In this document: positions 9,749 through 19,030 of the stretch, one piece after another
Position numbering within the stretch: position 1 is the stretch's first letter
Layout of the letters: each line of letters begins with the position of its first letter
Source of the DNA: Aurantiacibacter atlanticus
GTDB lineage: Bacteria; Pseudomonadota; Alphaproteobacteria; Sphingomonadales; Sphingomonadaceae
Assembly: GCF_001077815.2 (NCBI RefSeq)
Contig: NZ_CP011310.1
Coordinates: 2,356,001 to 2,420,000 of the forward strand
Reading direction: 5' to 3'
Length of the DNA stretch: 64,000 nucleotides
Made by a program: the position numbers and the translations under genes
The notes under the pieces: model-generated
Told to the model about the DNA's origin: nothing
Databases searched by the model: none
The model's input: the letters and a program-made list of their open reading frames with translations, nothing else

Positions 9749-9776
9749 TATATAGGCCCTGCCCGCTTAATGTGAA
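9749..9776 (-). promoter_or_regulatory. Putative ssrA promoter
   Basis: Reading the minus strand, TTCACA (9776-9771) and TATATA (9754-9749) are separated by 16 bases just upstream of the acceptor piece, a reasonable vegetative sigma-70-type promoter. The -10 lies in an inverted repeat (CGGGCAGG...CCTGCCCG, about 9737-9766), which may contribute structure instead. Confidence 0.4.
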
Positions 9777-9823
9777 GTGTATGTAGCGCGCCGAGGCGCT
9801 GCAAACCGGCCTATGATGCAATT

Positions 9824-10273
9824 TCAGGGTGTAGGTGATGCGCCGCTTTTCAATGCGTCGCGGATCTCCGCAAGCAACTCCAGCTCGGTCGGACCTGCAT
9901 CAGCCTCAATCACTTCTTCTTTCTTCTCAAAGCGTTCCTGCGCCTTCTTGGTGTAACGCACCAACATGAAAATGATGAAGGCGAGGATCACGAAATTGAT
10001 GATTGCCGTCACGAATGCGCCCCAGGCCAACACGTTGGCTCCGGCTTCGCGCGCCGCTTCAAGGCTCATTCCCGGCTCGATCAATTCACCACTGCTCAGC
10101 ACCATGTACTTATTGCTGAAATCGACATCACCAAAGATCGCGCCGACAATCGGCATGATGACATCTGCCGTCAGCGAGGCAACGATTACGGCAAAGGCAC
10201 CCGCAATGATAACTGCCACGGCCAGTTCCATGACATTGCCTCTGGCGATGAAATCCTTGAATTCTGAAAGCAT
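9824..10273 (-). CDS. mscL: Large-conductance mechanosensitive channel MscL (copy 1)
   Basis: MscL opens under membrane tension to release solutes during hypo-osmotic shock. The 149-residue protein has the family N-terminus (EFKDFIARGNVMELAVAVI), TM1, a periplasmic loop and TM2 followed by a charged cytoplasmic helix (KKAQERFEKKEE). It lies 87 bases downstream of a second mscL in the same orientation. The two proteins are clearly homologous but diverged, so this is an old duplication and not a recent copy. Confidence 0.94.
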   Translation of the reverse strand: MLSEFKDFIARGNVMELAVAVIIAGAFAVIVASLTADVIMPIVGAIFGDVDFSNKYMVLSSGELIEPGMSLEAAREAGANVLAWGAFVTAIINFVILAFIIFMLVRYTKKAQERFEKKEEVIEADAGPTELELLAEIRDALKSGASPTP

Positions 10274-10360
10274 AGTGAAGTGTCCTGTTCAAATTTGAAC
10301 GCGCAATCTCTCACAGGAGCGCGCAAGAAACGAGACAGGGCGTGGTGAAATATTGTAAAA

Positions 10361-10831
10361 TCAACTCGGCTGTGAATTTTTACGCATTTCGCCAAGGATT
10401 TGCTTGAGCACATCAAGCTGTGGATCTGTGGGAATATCGTCGGAGCTGGAACTGTCCTCGGTTTGTTTGGCCTGTTCCTGCATCTCATCAAGCACGCGGT
10501 TGATCGTACGAATAAGGAAAAACAGCGCCAGTGCGACGATCAGGAAATCGACCGTCTGAGTGATGAAATCGCCATAGCCCAGCATTGGCACGCCAGCTTC
10601 CTTCAGCTCGGCATAATTGGTCGTGCTGCCGGTGTAATCTTCCGGAATCTCGCCCAGCATCAAAAACCAGTTGGAAAAATCAATATCACCAAAAAGCCAG
10701 CCAATGACCGGCATGATCATGCTTTCGTTGAGCGAGGTGACAATCTTGCCGAAGGCAGCACCGATGATGACACCCACAGCAAGGTCCAAAACATTGCCCC
10801 GCGCGATAAATTTCTTGAACTGCTTGACCAT
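10361..10831 (-). CDS. mscL: Large-conductance mechanosensitive channel MscL (copy 2)
   Basis: The 156-residue protein starts MVKQFKKFIARGNVLDLAVG at the ATG at 10831; longer in-frame extensions have no family support. It has two transmembrane segments, a periplasmic loop slightly longer than in copy 1 and a Ser/Asp-rich tail before the terminal QILGEMRK helix. It precedes copy 1 on the same strand, so the two may be co-transcribed. The TM1 sequence is nearer the common MscL consensus than that of copy 1. Confidence 0.94.
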   Translation of the reverse strand: MVKQFKKFIARGNVLDLAVGVIIGAAFGKIVTSLNESMIMPVIGWLFGDIDFSNWFLMLGEIPEDYTGSTTNYAELKEAGVPMLGYGDFITQTVDFLIVALALFFLIRTINRVLDEMQEQAKQTEDSSSSDDIPTDPQLDVLKQILGEMRKNSQPS

Positions 10832-10972
10832 AGTACTGCCCTTCTTCACCCGTCTGACAACTGCCCTGATTGCAAGGCGCATGGGAACGATAACTCCTTG
10901 CCCGTGCCTTGTATCCGAGCTTAACCGTGCTATACAGGCAACACACCTGACAGGTTCTGGAGGATTTCGCGC

Positions 10973-11584
10973 ATGTTCAAACGTCTCGCCATGCTGGCAA
11001 CACTGGTGCTGGGCAGCCTTGCCCTCGCCTCCTGCGGCATCAACTCGGTTCCCACGAAGGAGGAGGCTGCAAAGGCCCAATGGGCCAATGTAGAGGCAGC
11101 ACTTCAACGGCGCTCTGATGTCATTCCCAATTTGGTTTCGACTGTAGAGGCTGCAGCGGTATCGGAAGAAGATATTCTGACCGGCGTGGTCGAGGCTCGC
11201 TCACGCGCAACCTCTATCAATATCACTACCGATGATCTGTCCGATCCGGAGGAATTCCAACGTTTCCAGGATTCCCAGAACCAGTTGACGCAAGCGCTCG
11301 GCCAGCTGCGGACCATTGTTGAGGCCTATCCCGAACTGCAGAGTAATGCGCGCTTCGCCGATCTGATGGTGGAGATTGAGCAGGCCAACAACATGATCAA
11401 TACTGAAATCGGTCGCTACAATGAAAGTGCGCGCGATTATAACACCGAAATTCGCACCTTCCCTTCCTCGATTGGTGCCAACATCATCCACGGCGCGGAA
11501 GCGCTTGAATATTTCGAAGCGGCAGAAGGCGCAGAAGAGAATCCCGATGTTGAATTCAACAACATTACCGGAGGAAAAGACTGA
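10973..11584 (+). CDS. LemA family lipoprotein-like membrane protein
   Basis: The 203-residue protein begins with a hydrophobic leader ending in LALASCG, a plausible lipobox, and continues with the LemA family core: WANVEAALQRRSDVIPNLV followed by long helices, with RYNESARDYN near residue 145. LemA proteins are helical envelope proteins of unclear biochemical role that usually accompany TPM-domain proteins, as here. The gene is 14 bases ahead of the next one. Confidence 0.9.
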   Translation: MFKRLAMLATLVLGSLALASCGINSVPTKEEAAKAQWANVEAALQRRSDVIPNLVSTVEAAAVSEEDILTGVVEARSRATSINITTDDLSDPEEFQRFQDSQNQLTQALGQLRTIVEAYPELQSNARFADLMVEIEQANNMINTEIGRYNESARDYNTEIRTFPSSIGANIIHGAEALEYFEAAEGAEENPDVEFNNITGGKD

Positions 11585-11598
11585 GTTCGGACCGCAGG

Positions 11599-12465
11599 AT
11601 GAGGCATGGCATGAACAGCCTTTTGCGCAATATCCTGCCCATGCTGATGGCGTGGGCCGCTATTTTGGCGGCCCCTACATTGGCGCAGGATTACGACTTC
11701 CCGCCGCGCCCTGATGGGCCGGTGCTGGATAGCGCAGACATGTTGTCTGCCGCGACAGAAGCCGATCTCGACGGGCGGCTGCGGGAATATAATGCACGCA
11801 CCGGCCATGCGATTGTCGTGGCAACCGTCCCCGATCTGGGCGGTGCCAGTATTGAGCCCTACGCAACTGCGATGTTTGCCGAATGGGGCATAGGCGGGGC
11901 GGAGCGCGATACCGGATTGTTACTGCTCATCTCGCGCGATGATCGTGAATTGCGCATTGAAGTCGGCTATGGTCTCCACCCGTATTTCGGCGGCATCATG
12001 GCCGGTCGCGTCATTAACAATGTGATCTCCCCCCATTTCAAGGCGGGCGATTTTGATGGCGGGGTGACACAAGGGGTCAATGCCATTCTCCAACACCTTG
12101 CCGAAACCCCGGAAGACGCCATCGCCATTGAAGAAGCCGCCCAGGCCGCAGCTGAAAACCAGCGCAGTCAGGGCGGTTTCCCCGTCGGTACGCTAATCTG
12201 GATCGGCTTCCTCCTGTTCTTCTTCGTCATCCCCATGTTTTCTGGCCGTGGCCGCAGGCGGCGCTATCGCAGCGGGGTCGGCGGAGTGGTTGGCGACATC
12301 ATGCTGTGGGAAGCGGGCAAGGCAGTCGCGCGCGGTCTTTCGGACCATGATGACTGGGGCGGAGGCGGGGGCTTCGGTGGCGGCGGCGGATTTGGCGGCG
12401 GTGGTGGTTTCGGCGGCTTTGGCGGTGGCATGTCCGGCGGCGGCGGCGCGTCGGGTGGTTGGTAA
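11599..12465 (+). CDS. TPM-domain membrane protein (YgcG family)
   Basis: A signal peptide (to about residue 34) is followed by a TPM domain at about 45-165 (segments YNARTGHAIVVATVPDL and LRIEVGYGLHPYFGG), one transmembrane helix near 198-215 and a very glycine-rich tail of GGGGFGG repeats. This is the standard layout of the family found beside LemA. Its function is not established; some TPM proteins have been reported as phosphatases or as factors in photosystem repair. An internal ATG at 11611 could be the start. Confidence 0.88.
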   Translation: MRHGMNSLLRNILPMLMAWAAILAAPTLAQDYDFPPRPDGPVLDSADMLSAATEADLDGRLREYNARTGHAIVVATVPDLGGASIEPYATAMFAEWGIGGAERDTGLLLLISRDDRELRIEVGYGLHPYFGGIMAGRVINNVISPHFKAGDFDGGVTQGVNAILQHLAETPEDAIAIEEAAQAAAENQRSQGGFPVGTLIWIGFLLFFFVIPMFSGRGRRRRYRSGVGGVVGDIMLWEAGKAVARGLSDHDDWGGGGGFGGGGGFGGGGGFGGFGGGMSGGGGASGGW

Positions 12466-12474
12466 GGCAGGCTG

Positions 12475-13149
12475 ATGGCATTCCTCAACGAAGCGCAACA
12501 CAAGCTCGTCTCCGACGCGGTGGCAGAGGCTGAACTTTCCACCAGCGGAGAGATCGTGCCGGTCATTGCTGACAGGTCCGACAGCTATAATGACGTGGTG
12601 CTTGTGTGGGCGGCAGCCGCGGCTTTCACGGCAATGAGCATATTTGCTGCCTTCCCTAATGTCCTGCTCGACAGGATTGACTGGCTGATGGGCGGCTGGG
12701 GCGTGGACCACACATTTGGCGGGGTGCTTGCCTGGACAATTGGCCTGGGGCTGCTCGTATTTATTGCCGTTTGGCTGATGCTCAGTTGGGATCGTCTGCG
12801 CTTTTCCTGCGTGCCCACTCCGCTCAAACGCCAGCGCGTGCATGAACGCGCGGTGCGCCATTTCAAAGTCGGTGCCGAGGGACGCACGCAGGGCAAGACT
12901 GGCGTGTTGCTCTACCTGTCCATGCGCGAACACCGTGCAGAAATTGTTGCTGACGATTCCATTGCCGATCTTGTCCCGGCTGAAGTCTGGGGAGAGGCCA
13001 TGGCAGACATGCTGGCCGAAATCCGCAAGGGCTGTATCGCAGAAGGTATCGCTGTCGGCGTGCGCGACGTGGGCAAGGTATTGTCGCCCCATTTCCCGCG
13101 CGCCGATGATGACGAAAACGAATTGCCAGATCGCTTGATCGAGGTCTGA
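12475..13149 (+). CDS. TPM-domain protein, second copy
   Basis: This 224-residue protein follows the previous TPM gene by 9 bases. It has an N-terminal TPM-like portion (AELSTSGEIVPVIADRSDSY), two hydrophobic segments (about 40-60 and 78-100) and a cytoplasmic C-terminal part (GVLLYLSMREHRAEIVAD). The LemA-TPM-TPM trio is a recurrent envelope gene set. The protein has no signal peptide and is expected in the inner membrane. Exact function is unknown. Confidence 0.85.
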   Translation: MAFLNEAQHKLVSDAVAEAELSTSGEIVPVIADRSDSYNDVVLVWAAAAAFTAMSIFAAFPNVLLDRIDWLMGGWGVDHTFGGVLAWTIGLGLLVFIAVWLMLSWDRLRFSCVPTPLKRQRVHERAVRHFKVGAEGRTQGKTGVLLYLSMREHRAEIVADDSIADLVPAEVWGEAMADMLAEIRKGCIAEGIAVGVRDVGKVLSPHFPRADDDENELPDRLIEV

Positions 13150-13170
13150 CGCTCGGTTAGCGCCGTCTGC

Positions 13171-13716
13171 ATGACGATACCCGACATGGACGCGCCAGAG
13201 CGTATTGCCTGGGAAGGCAAATGGATCACCGCCAAGACCCGCGGTCGCTGGGAATATGTCAGCCGCAGCGGCGATATCCGCGCCGCTGTAATCCTGGCGA
13301 TGGAAGACGGTGAAATTGTATTGGTGGAACAATATCGCGTTGCGCTGGGCCGGCGATGCCTCGAACTGCCAGCAGGGTTGATCGGGGATGATGATGGCGG
13401 AAGCGATGACGATCCGCTGCGCGCGGCACAGCGTGAACTGGAGGAAGAAACCGGCTATTGCGCCGCGCATTGGGCAGTGATCGGCGAATTTTATTCATCC
13501 CCCGGCATGACTGACGAGAGCTTTACCCTGCTCAGGGCAAGCGGACTTACGAAGACCGGCCCCGGCGGCGGCGTTGAAGGTGAGGACATTACGGTTCACC
13601 GCGTCAAGCTGGCGGATCTGGCGCAGACCGTCGCTGATTTTCGTGCAGGCGGCCTGGGCATCGATACACGCATATTGCTCGCGCTCGGTTCGGATCTTCT
13701 GGGCGACCTCGCATGA
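13171..13716 (+). CDS. NUDIX hydrolase (ADP-ribose pyrophosphatase-like)
   Basis: The 181-residue protein carries a NUDIX box ending in RELEEETGY (residues about 90-98), with the preceding Gly of the box in ELPAGLIGDDDGG. An acidic insertion (DDDGGSDDD) lengthens the loop before the helix. Together with the upstream VLVEQYR motif this matches the ADP-ribose/nucleoside-diphosphate-sugar pyrophosphatase branch. It overlaps the downstream kinase gene by four bases (ATGA), so the two are translated together. Confidence 0.88.
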   Translation: MTIPDMDAPERIAWEGKWITAKTRGRWEYVSRSGDIRAAVILAMEDGEIVLVEQYRVALGRRCLELPAGLIGDDDGGSDDDPLRAAQRELEEETGYCAAHWAVIGEFYSSPGMTDESFTLLRASGLTKTGPGGGVEGEDITVHRVKLADLAQTVADFRAGGLGIDTRILLALGSDLLGDLA

Positions 13717-14567
13717 GCGATCCTGTCGAATTGCTGATAGCGGCAGAGCGGCTGCCCGCCGATTATGCCGAGGTCGTGGAGATGCATTGGAAACCGCTGG
13801 CCACACGCATTGCGCGTGCCGCAGCCAACCGCAAACCTCTGATTGTTGGTATCAACGGGGCGCAGGGCACGGGCAAGAGCACGCTTTGCAAATTTCTTGA
13901 GGTGTTGCTGAAACAACGGGGTCTGCGCGCAATGACGCTTGCGCTTGATGATCTCTACCTCACACAGGCAGAGCGACTGCAACTGGCAGCCGAAGTCCAC
14001 CCACTGTTTGAAACACGGGGTGTGCCCGGAACCCATGCGGTGGCGATGGGATTTTCCATCATCGAAGCCGTTCTGGCAGGCCGCGAATTTGAAATACCAC
14101 ACTTTGACAAGTCCTGTGATGATCGCTCCAACGACGTCACCCGTGTCTCAGGGCCAGTCGACGTCCTGCTTTTTGAAGGCTGGTGTATCGGCGCCGTGCC
14201 GGAGAAGGCCTCAGCCCTTGCCCGCCCGATTAATTTGCTGGAAGCCGAGGAAGACCCAGAGTGGACCTGGCGGACGCTGGTCAATCACTGGCTGGGAGAA
14301 GATTACAAACAGCTTTTCGGCCTGATCGATCTGCTGGTGATGCTGAAGGTCGACAGTTTCGATTCCGTGCTCGCCAATCGTCGCTTGCAGGAACAGAAGC
14401 TGGCAGATCTCAATCCGATAGGCCCCGGCCTGATGGATGAAGAGGCGCTGGTGCGCTTCATCTCCCACTACGAGCGGCTGACGCGCCATATCCTTACAGA
14501 AATGCCCGATCGCGCCGATATACTTTACAGTATCGGACCGGACCAAAGACCGCGGATCGGGAATTGA
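13713..14567 (+). CDS. Glycerate kinase-like P-loop kinase
   Basis: The 284-residue P-loop protein has a Walker A motif GAQGTGKST at about residues 50-58, a DDLYL segment near 76 and the EGWCIG segment near 155. This pattern is typical of the plant/fungal-type D-glycerate 3-kinase (GLYK) family, related to uridine kinase and phosphoribulokinase folds. It would phosphorylate glycerate to 3-phosphoglycerate. It starts at ATG 13713, overlapping the NUDIX gene. Substrate assignment rests on family resemblance only. Confidence 0.8.
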   Translation: MSDPVELLIAAERLPADYAEVVEMHWKPLATRIARAAANRKPLIVGINGAQGTGKSTLCKFLEVLLKQRGLRAMTLALDDLYLTQAERLQLAAEVHPLFETRGVPGTHAVAMGFSIIEAVLAGREFEIPHFDKSCDDRSNDVTRVSGPVDVLLFEGWCIGAVPEKASALARPINLLEAEEDPEWTWRTLVNHWLGEDYKQLFGLIDLLVMLKVDSFDSVLANRRLQEQKLADLNPIGPGLMDEEALVRFISHYERLTRHILTEMPDRADILYSIGPDQRPRIGN

Positions 14568-14590
14568 CGCGTCTGATTGTCAGAAAAGAA

Positions 14591-14660
14591 CACCGCAATC
14601 GGACAATTCTGAATGGCTTCACAGGGCTGGAGTAAGCACCCCGCTAATCCGATTGCGGTG
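14591..14660. repeat. 13-bp inverted repeat between convergent genes
   Basis: CACCGCAATCGGA at 14591-14603 is the exact reverse complement of 14648-14660, with a 44-base loop. It lies between the ends of two convergent genes, so it could serve as a bidirectional transcription barrier, although no T-run follows either arm. The region 14568-14748 contains no convincing gene. Confidence 0.5.
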
Positions 14661-14748
14661 CAGTAAGGGGATATGAGATGGTAAGAATTGGCGAAAGCTG
14701 GCCTTAAAGCCGTATCGACTGGAAACATCTGAATCGGCGAGCATTAAA

Positions 14749-15375
14749 CTATATTCCCGCTTCGACGGCCAGCCGGATCATGTCTGCGCTGCTACGCGCG
14801 CCGAGTTTTTCCATCGCCAGACCGCGATGCATCTTGATCGTCTTTTCAGACAGACCAAGCTCGTAAGCGATCTGCTTGTTGCGCAGCCCGCCTGCAACCA
14901 TAGTCAGCACTTCATGCTGGCGTTTTGACAAGGTCTTGACCTTCTCCGCAGCACGCACCCGGCGGGTGAGCATCGGCGCTTCGGCCCCCTCTTCCAGTTC
15001 CACTTGCGAACCGTGGAAATATACCAATTCATTGCGTTCGTCGAAAATTGGCGCAACGACCACGGCATTGCGAAATGGCGTTCCATCCTTTTTGTAGTTG
15101 AGGATTTCAACCAGCACGGATTTTCTCTGCTGCACGCCTTTACGAATAGCGTCAGTTAGCCACGGCTCCGTCCCCGATCCTGCAAGAAATCGGCAATTGC
15201 GCCCCAGGATTTCTTCTTCGCCATATCGTGTCAGGTCGACAAATGCCTGATTGCAGGCAATTATCGGATTGTCCGGCAGACGAGGATTACTCACCACCGA
15301 TGCAATGGGGTTCGTCGCAATGACGTCCAGCGCAAGCGGGTCCGATGTGAAGATACCATCACGTTTCACCCTCAT
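14749..15375 (-). CDS. EL222-like blue-light LOV-HTH transcription factor
   Basis: The protein (208 residues from ATG 15375; a TTG at 15393 would add six) is a near-full-length match in layout to EL222 of Erythrobacter litoralis. A LOV/PAS domain with the flavin-adduct Cys in [11 protein letters not shown] and [13 protein letters not shown] is joined by a J-alpha-like linker to a LuxR-type helix-turn-helix ([19 protein letters not shown]) ending in VEAGI. In EL222, blue light forms a cysteinyl-flavin adduct, frees the HTH and lets the protein dimerise on DNA. It sits 51 bases downstream of the large amidohydrolase gene on the same strand. Confidence 0.93.
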   Translation of the reverse strand: MRVKRDGIFTSDPLALDVIATNPIASVVSNPRLPDNPIIACNQAFVDLTRYGEEEILGRNCRFLAGSGTEPWLTDAIRKGVQQRKSVLVEILNYKKDGTPFRNAVVVAPIFDERNELVYFHGSQVELEEGAEAPMLTRRVRAAEKVKTLSKRQHEVLTMVAGGLRNKQIAYELGLSEKTIKMHRGLAMEKLGARSSADMIRLAVEAGI

Positions 15376-15426
15376 GGTTCTAGCTGCCCACAAAGCGGAA
15401 GCAAGGCCCGCAGACGGCCTGCGCGC

Positions 15427-18400
15427 CTAGTCCTCCCACCAATAGGGTGCGCGACGAGCATCTCCCGTGGCGGTTTCATTCAGCGTCCGGGCATCATAGG
15501 CGCGTCCACCAAGGACAACTGTCTCGACCTGTTCAGTGCTGCGGATATTGTCCAGCGGATTGCCGGCAAGGATCACGAGATCAGCCAGTTTGCCAGTTTC
15601 GAGCGAGCCAATCTCACTATCCATGCCCAGCGAACGCGCGGCCGAAATCGTGGCTGTCTGCAATGCTTCGAGCGGGGTCATCCCGCCGCGCACGAAGGAC
15701 CAGATCTCCCAATGCGCGGCGATGCCGGCCTGCTGGCCATGGGCTCCGATGGATACGATGACGCCGCGATCCGAGAGCTTCTTTGCTTCACGCGCGACAT
15801 CGTCATCAACGAAATCGCCTTCGGGCGCCGTGGTGCGGCGCGCATTGCCAGCCCGCAGGATTGCCGGGGGCGTATGGGCATTGAGCAGAGGCTGCTCGAA
15901 GACATTGGTCGCCTGCCGCCAATACGGGTCGCCTGCAAGACCACCATAGCCGACAACCAGCGTCGGCGTGTAGTTGGTGTTGGCCTGCGCCATGAACTGC
16001 AGGACATCCTCGTAAAGAAACTCGACCGGAATATTGTGCTCCAACGTCGAATTGCCATCGGCTATCAGGTTCAGGTCCATACCGAAGAGTGACCCGCCTT
16101 CTGCCACCACGAGCATGTTTTCGCGGCGTGCCGCCTCGACCACCATCTGCCGTTGTTCACGCCGGGGCTGATTGTAGTTCTTCACGCTGGACGCGCCTTC
16201 TGCGCGCAGGCGGCGGACATGATCCAGCGCATCGTCAAGCGAGTCTATCTGGGCATAGGCATAGGGATTACGCGCGCCATAAATGATGCGTCCGGTCGAA
16301 AACATGCGCGGCGCAAGGATCATGCCGGTGCGCTGCATATCTTCGGCCACGAAGAAGGGCGAATCGCTGGAAGGATCATGAATAGTGGTCGTGCCCAGCG
16401 CCAGCGCCTGCATCAGGCTCCAGTTCTGCTGGGGCACCACGCCATCTGCCGATACCGGTCCATGCGCATGGGCATCTACGATTCCCGGCATGATTGTGCG
16501 ACCGCTTGCATCGAGTGTCGGCGTGCCAGCCGGAATGACGATTTCTGCTGCAGGTCCGACTGCGGAAATGATGTCGCCGTCAATCAGAATGGTGCCGTTT
16601 TCGATTACTCCGCCATCTTCGCCCGCCATGGTGATGATGCGTGCGCCGGTGATCGCAAGTGCGCCATCATGCCTGTCAGCCTGGACAGTGCGCAGCATGG
16701 AAATCCCGCTTGTTGGCGGGGTAAAGCTGGCGCGCTCCTCCCCTTCAGCGGGTGGTGCGGAAGGAAATAGATTGGCGAGATTGGCGGCGTAGAGCACCGG
16801 CCCAAGCGACCAGTGCAACCGTTCGCCACCGCTTGCCCAATGGACAAAATCCGCGGCTGAATCGGACACTTCGACAACAGGCAGATTGCCTCCGCTGCCT
16901 GAAACGCTGACAGTCTGCCCGCCCGGCATCAGCGGCATAACGAAAGCATCGTAATTCTCGGTGAAGGCAACGAATTTTCCGGTGGGAGATACGTGATAGC
17001 CCGTCACCATTTCTCCGGTTGCGTGGGTGCGAGCGTCCTGTCCGTTGAGATCGGTAGAGACGAGCATTTGCGAGCCGCCTTCGCTTCCGGTCATGAAGAT
17101 TCGATCATTCGCGGCGCCGAAATGCGGCTGCGCATGATCACGGCTGACCAGCACTGGCGTACCGCCTGTTGCAGCCACGCGGTAAACACCCGGATTGCTG
17201 CTGTATTCAGGAGCGGTGAGGTAGCCGCCTTCGCCTTTTTCAAAGACCACGCTGCGGCCATCGGGAGAAAATTGCGGACGCGCGTAATGGCCCGGCTGGC
17301 TGGTGATCGTGCGCATGTTGCGCCCATTCGCACCCATGATGCGAATTTCACCTAGTCCGTCATCGGTCCAGTGCACATAGACAATCTGATCACTATCGCG
17401 CGACCAGCTTGGATACATTTCGCGGGCATTGCCGCCTTCTCTGGTAAGGCGGCGCATGCTCCCGCCCCCGGCGGGCATGGTGTAAAGCTTGCCAAGGCTT
17501 TCAAACACGACTGTGCGTCCATCAGGAGACACAGAGGCGAAACGCGGCATCGTCACATCGACCTGGTCTGCGATGACGGGGATGCGCGGATGCGGCGCTG
17601 TGAGCACGCTGCGCGTATCGTTCACGCTGAAAGGAATCTCTGCCAGGTTCGATCCATCCGCATTGATGCGGCGGATCTTGCCCCCTGCCCAAAATACGAT
17701 GGAACGGCTGTCGGGCGTCCAGCCCATGTTTGGATAGACCCCCGTAACAGCCCAGGTTTCCTGCACGTCACGGTCCAGATCATCATAAATACGCCGTTCT
17801 GCGCCAGTCGCGATATTGCGGACATAAAGGCCAGACTGCAGGTTTTCGCGCCGCACAAAAGCGATCATTTCACCATCGGGCGAAGGCGTAGGGCGGACCG
17901 CCCCTCCCAAGCCTGAGACAGCCGTCGTTATCTCGCCCGATGCAAGATCATAGCGTTCGATATTGAACAGGTCCTGATTGGAATCCTGCGCATAGATGAA
18001 GGTGGAACCAGGAGTGATGTTGCGAGTGTAATATATGGCACGGCCATCGGGCGCATAGATTGGCTCGCCCAGTTCCTTCTGGTGCTGTTCATTGGGCCGT
18101 TCCACCAGTTGCACGCCGCTCCCGCCCGAAACATGGTAGAGCCATACTTCACCGGTGCCGAGCGAGCGGCCGGTGGTAAAATGCTTTTTCGCCGCGATAA
18201 ACTGCCCGTCAGGCGACCATGTGGGCTGGTTGAGGAGGCGGAAATCCTCATCGGTCAACTGGCGCTTGTCCGCCCCATTCGCATTCATCAACCAGATATT
18301 GTCCCCGCCCCCCCGGTCGGATGTGAAAGCAATACGGCTACCATCAGGCGAAAAGCGCGGATGCACTTCCCAGGCAAGCCCTTCAGCAATGCGCGTGGGC

Positions 18401-18777
18401 GTGCCGCCGCTGATCGGCATGGTGTAGATATCGCCGAGCAAGGAGAAGGCGATGGTCGATCCGTCAGGAGAGACATCAATATCCATCCACGTGCCTTCAT
18501 CCACCTGAATGGGCACCTGCGATATGATCGCTCCGGGCGGGTTGTTGACATCCCACGCCCCATCGTCAGCTTCTGCGGTTTCAGCCTCGGGAGCCGCCTC
18601 GGTTTCTACAGATTGCCCGGGTGCTGGATCAGCGGGAGGCGCTGTGCGTGTATTCTCGTCTTCGGTGACTTCCGTTTCCTCTGGCGGCTGTGCCTGATCA
18701 GCTGGCGGCTGGACCTGCGCATAGGCAGTGCTGGCAAGGAGACTGGACGCGAGAACAAGCGAGAATGTGCGAAGCAT
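15427..18777 (-). CDS. Exported beta-propeller amidohydrolase
   Basis: The 1116-residue protein has a signal peptide (ending at SLLASTAYA), an acidic Pro/Glu/Ala-rich linker (about 22-75), a TolB-like/PD40 beta-propeller region (about 80-640, repeated SPDG turns) and a C-terminal amidohydrolase domain (about 690-1095). The metal site begins with DAHAHGP; a Lys in SSVKNYNQP and a His in STLEHNIP follow, and the domain ends with the imidazolonepropionase-like GSLETGKLADLVIL. It is expected in the periplasm and hydrolyses an unknown amide or peptide-like substrate. Such propeller-amidohydrolase fusions are common in sphingomonads. Confidence 0.88.
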   Translation of the reverse strand: MLRTFSLVLASSLLASTAYAQVQPPADQAQPPEETEVTEDENTRTAPPADPAPGQSVETEAAPEAETAEADDGAWDVNNPPGAIISQVPIQVDEGTWMDIDVSPDGSTIAFSLLGDIYTMPISGGTPTRIAEGLAWEVHPRFSPDGSRIAFTSDRGGGDNIWLMNANGADKRQLTDEDFRLLNQPTWSPDGQFIAAKKHFTTGRSLGTGEVWLYHVSGGSGVQLVERPNEQHQKELGEPIYAPDGRAIYYTRNITPGSTFIYAQDSNQDLFNIERYDLASGEITTAVSGLGGAVRPTPSPDGEMIAFVRRENLQSGLYVRNIATGAERRIYDDLDRDVQETWAVTGVYPNMGWTPDSRSIVFWAGGKIRRINADGSNLAEIPFSVNDTRSVLTAPHPRIPVIADQVDVTMPRFASVSPDGRTVVFESLGKLYTMPAGGGSMRRLTREGGNAREMYPSWSRDSDQIVYVHWTDDGLGEIRIMGANGRNMRTITSQPGHYARPQFSPDGRSVVFEKGEGGYLTAPEYSSNPGVYRVAATGGTPVLVSRDHAQPHFGAANDRIFMTGSEGGSQMLVSTDLNGQDARTHATGEMVTGYHVSPTGKFVAFTENYDAFVMPLMPGGQTVSVSGSGGNLPVVEVSDSAADFVHWASGGERLHWSLGPVLYAANLANLFPSAPPAEGEERASFTPPTSGISMLRTVQADRHDGALAITGARIITMAGEDGGVIENGTILIDGDIISAVGPAAEIVIPAGTPTLDASGRTIMPGIVDAHAHGPVSADGVVPQQNWSLMQALALGTTTIHDPSSDSPFFVAEDMQRTGMILAPRMFSTGRIIYGARNPYAYAQIDSLDDALDHVRRLRAEGASSVKNYNQPRREQRQMVVEAARRENMLVVAEGGSLFGMDLNLIADGNSTLEHNIPVEFLYEDVLQFMAQANTNYTPTLVVGYGGLAGDPYWRQATNVFEQPLLNAHTPPAILRAGNARRTTAPEGDFVDDDVAREAKKLSDRGVIVSIGAHGQQAGIAAHWEIWSFVRGGMTPLEALQTATISAARSLGMDSEIGSLETGKLADLVILAGNPLDNIRSTEQVETVVLGGRAYDARTLNETATGDARRAPYWWED

Positions 18778-19030
18778 TGGAAACCCGTATCAAATGAAAG
18801 GACATCCCTACATACCGCTATAGGGCAAAGGTGCAATGGACACGGCGACAGGCTGAACCAATGTCTGTTCCGGCGAGCTTTTTCAGCATGAAATGCATGC
18901 GTATTTCCACTGATTCGCGCGGCGAAGCTGTCCACGCCACCCGTGTTCGAACGCGTGTTTCCAGACCGCGCCTTGGTCGTTTGCAAAGCCATCCAATTCT
19001 TACGCCCGAACAGCCAGACCGTCGCAGCGG

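Noticed and set aside
12360..12440. Repeated GGCGG units, possible tandem repeat or CRISPR-like array
   Set aside because: They encode the glycine-rich tail of the TPM protein. No CRISPR array was found anywhere in the window.
12193..13470. 425-codon minus-strand frame opposite the TPM and NUDIX genes
   Set aside because: It runs antisense across three recognised genes and shows low-complexity reading of their complement.
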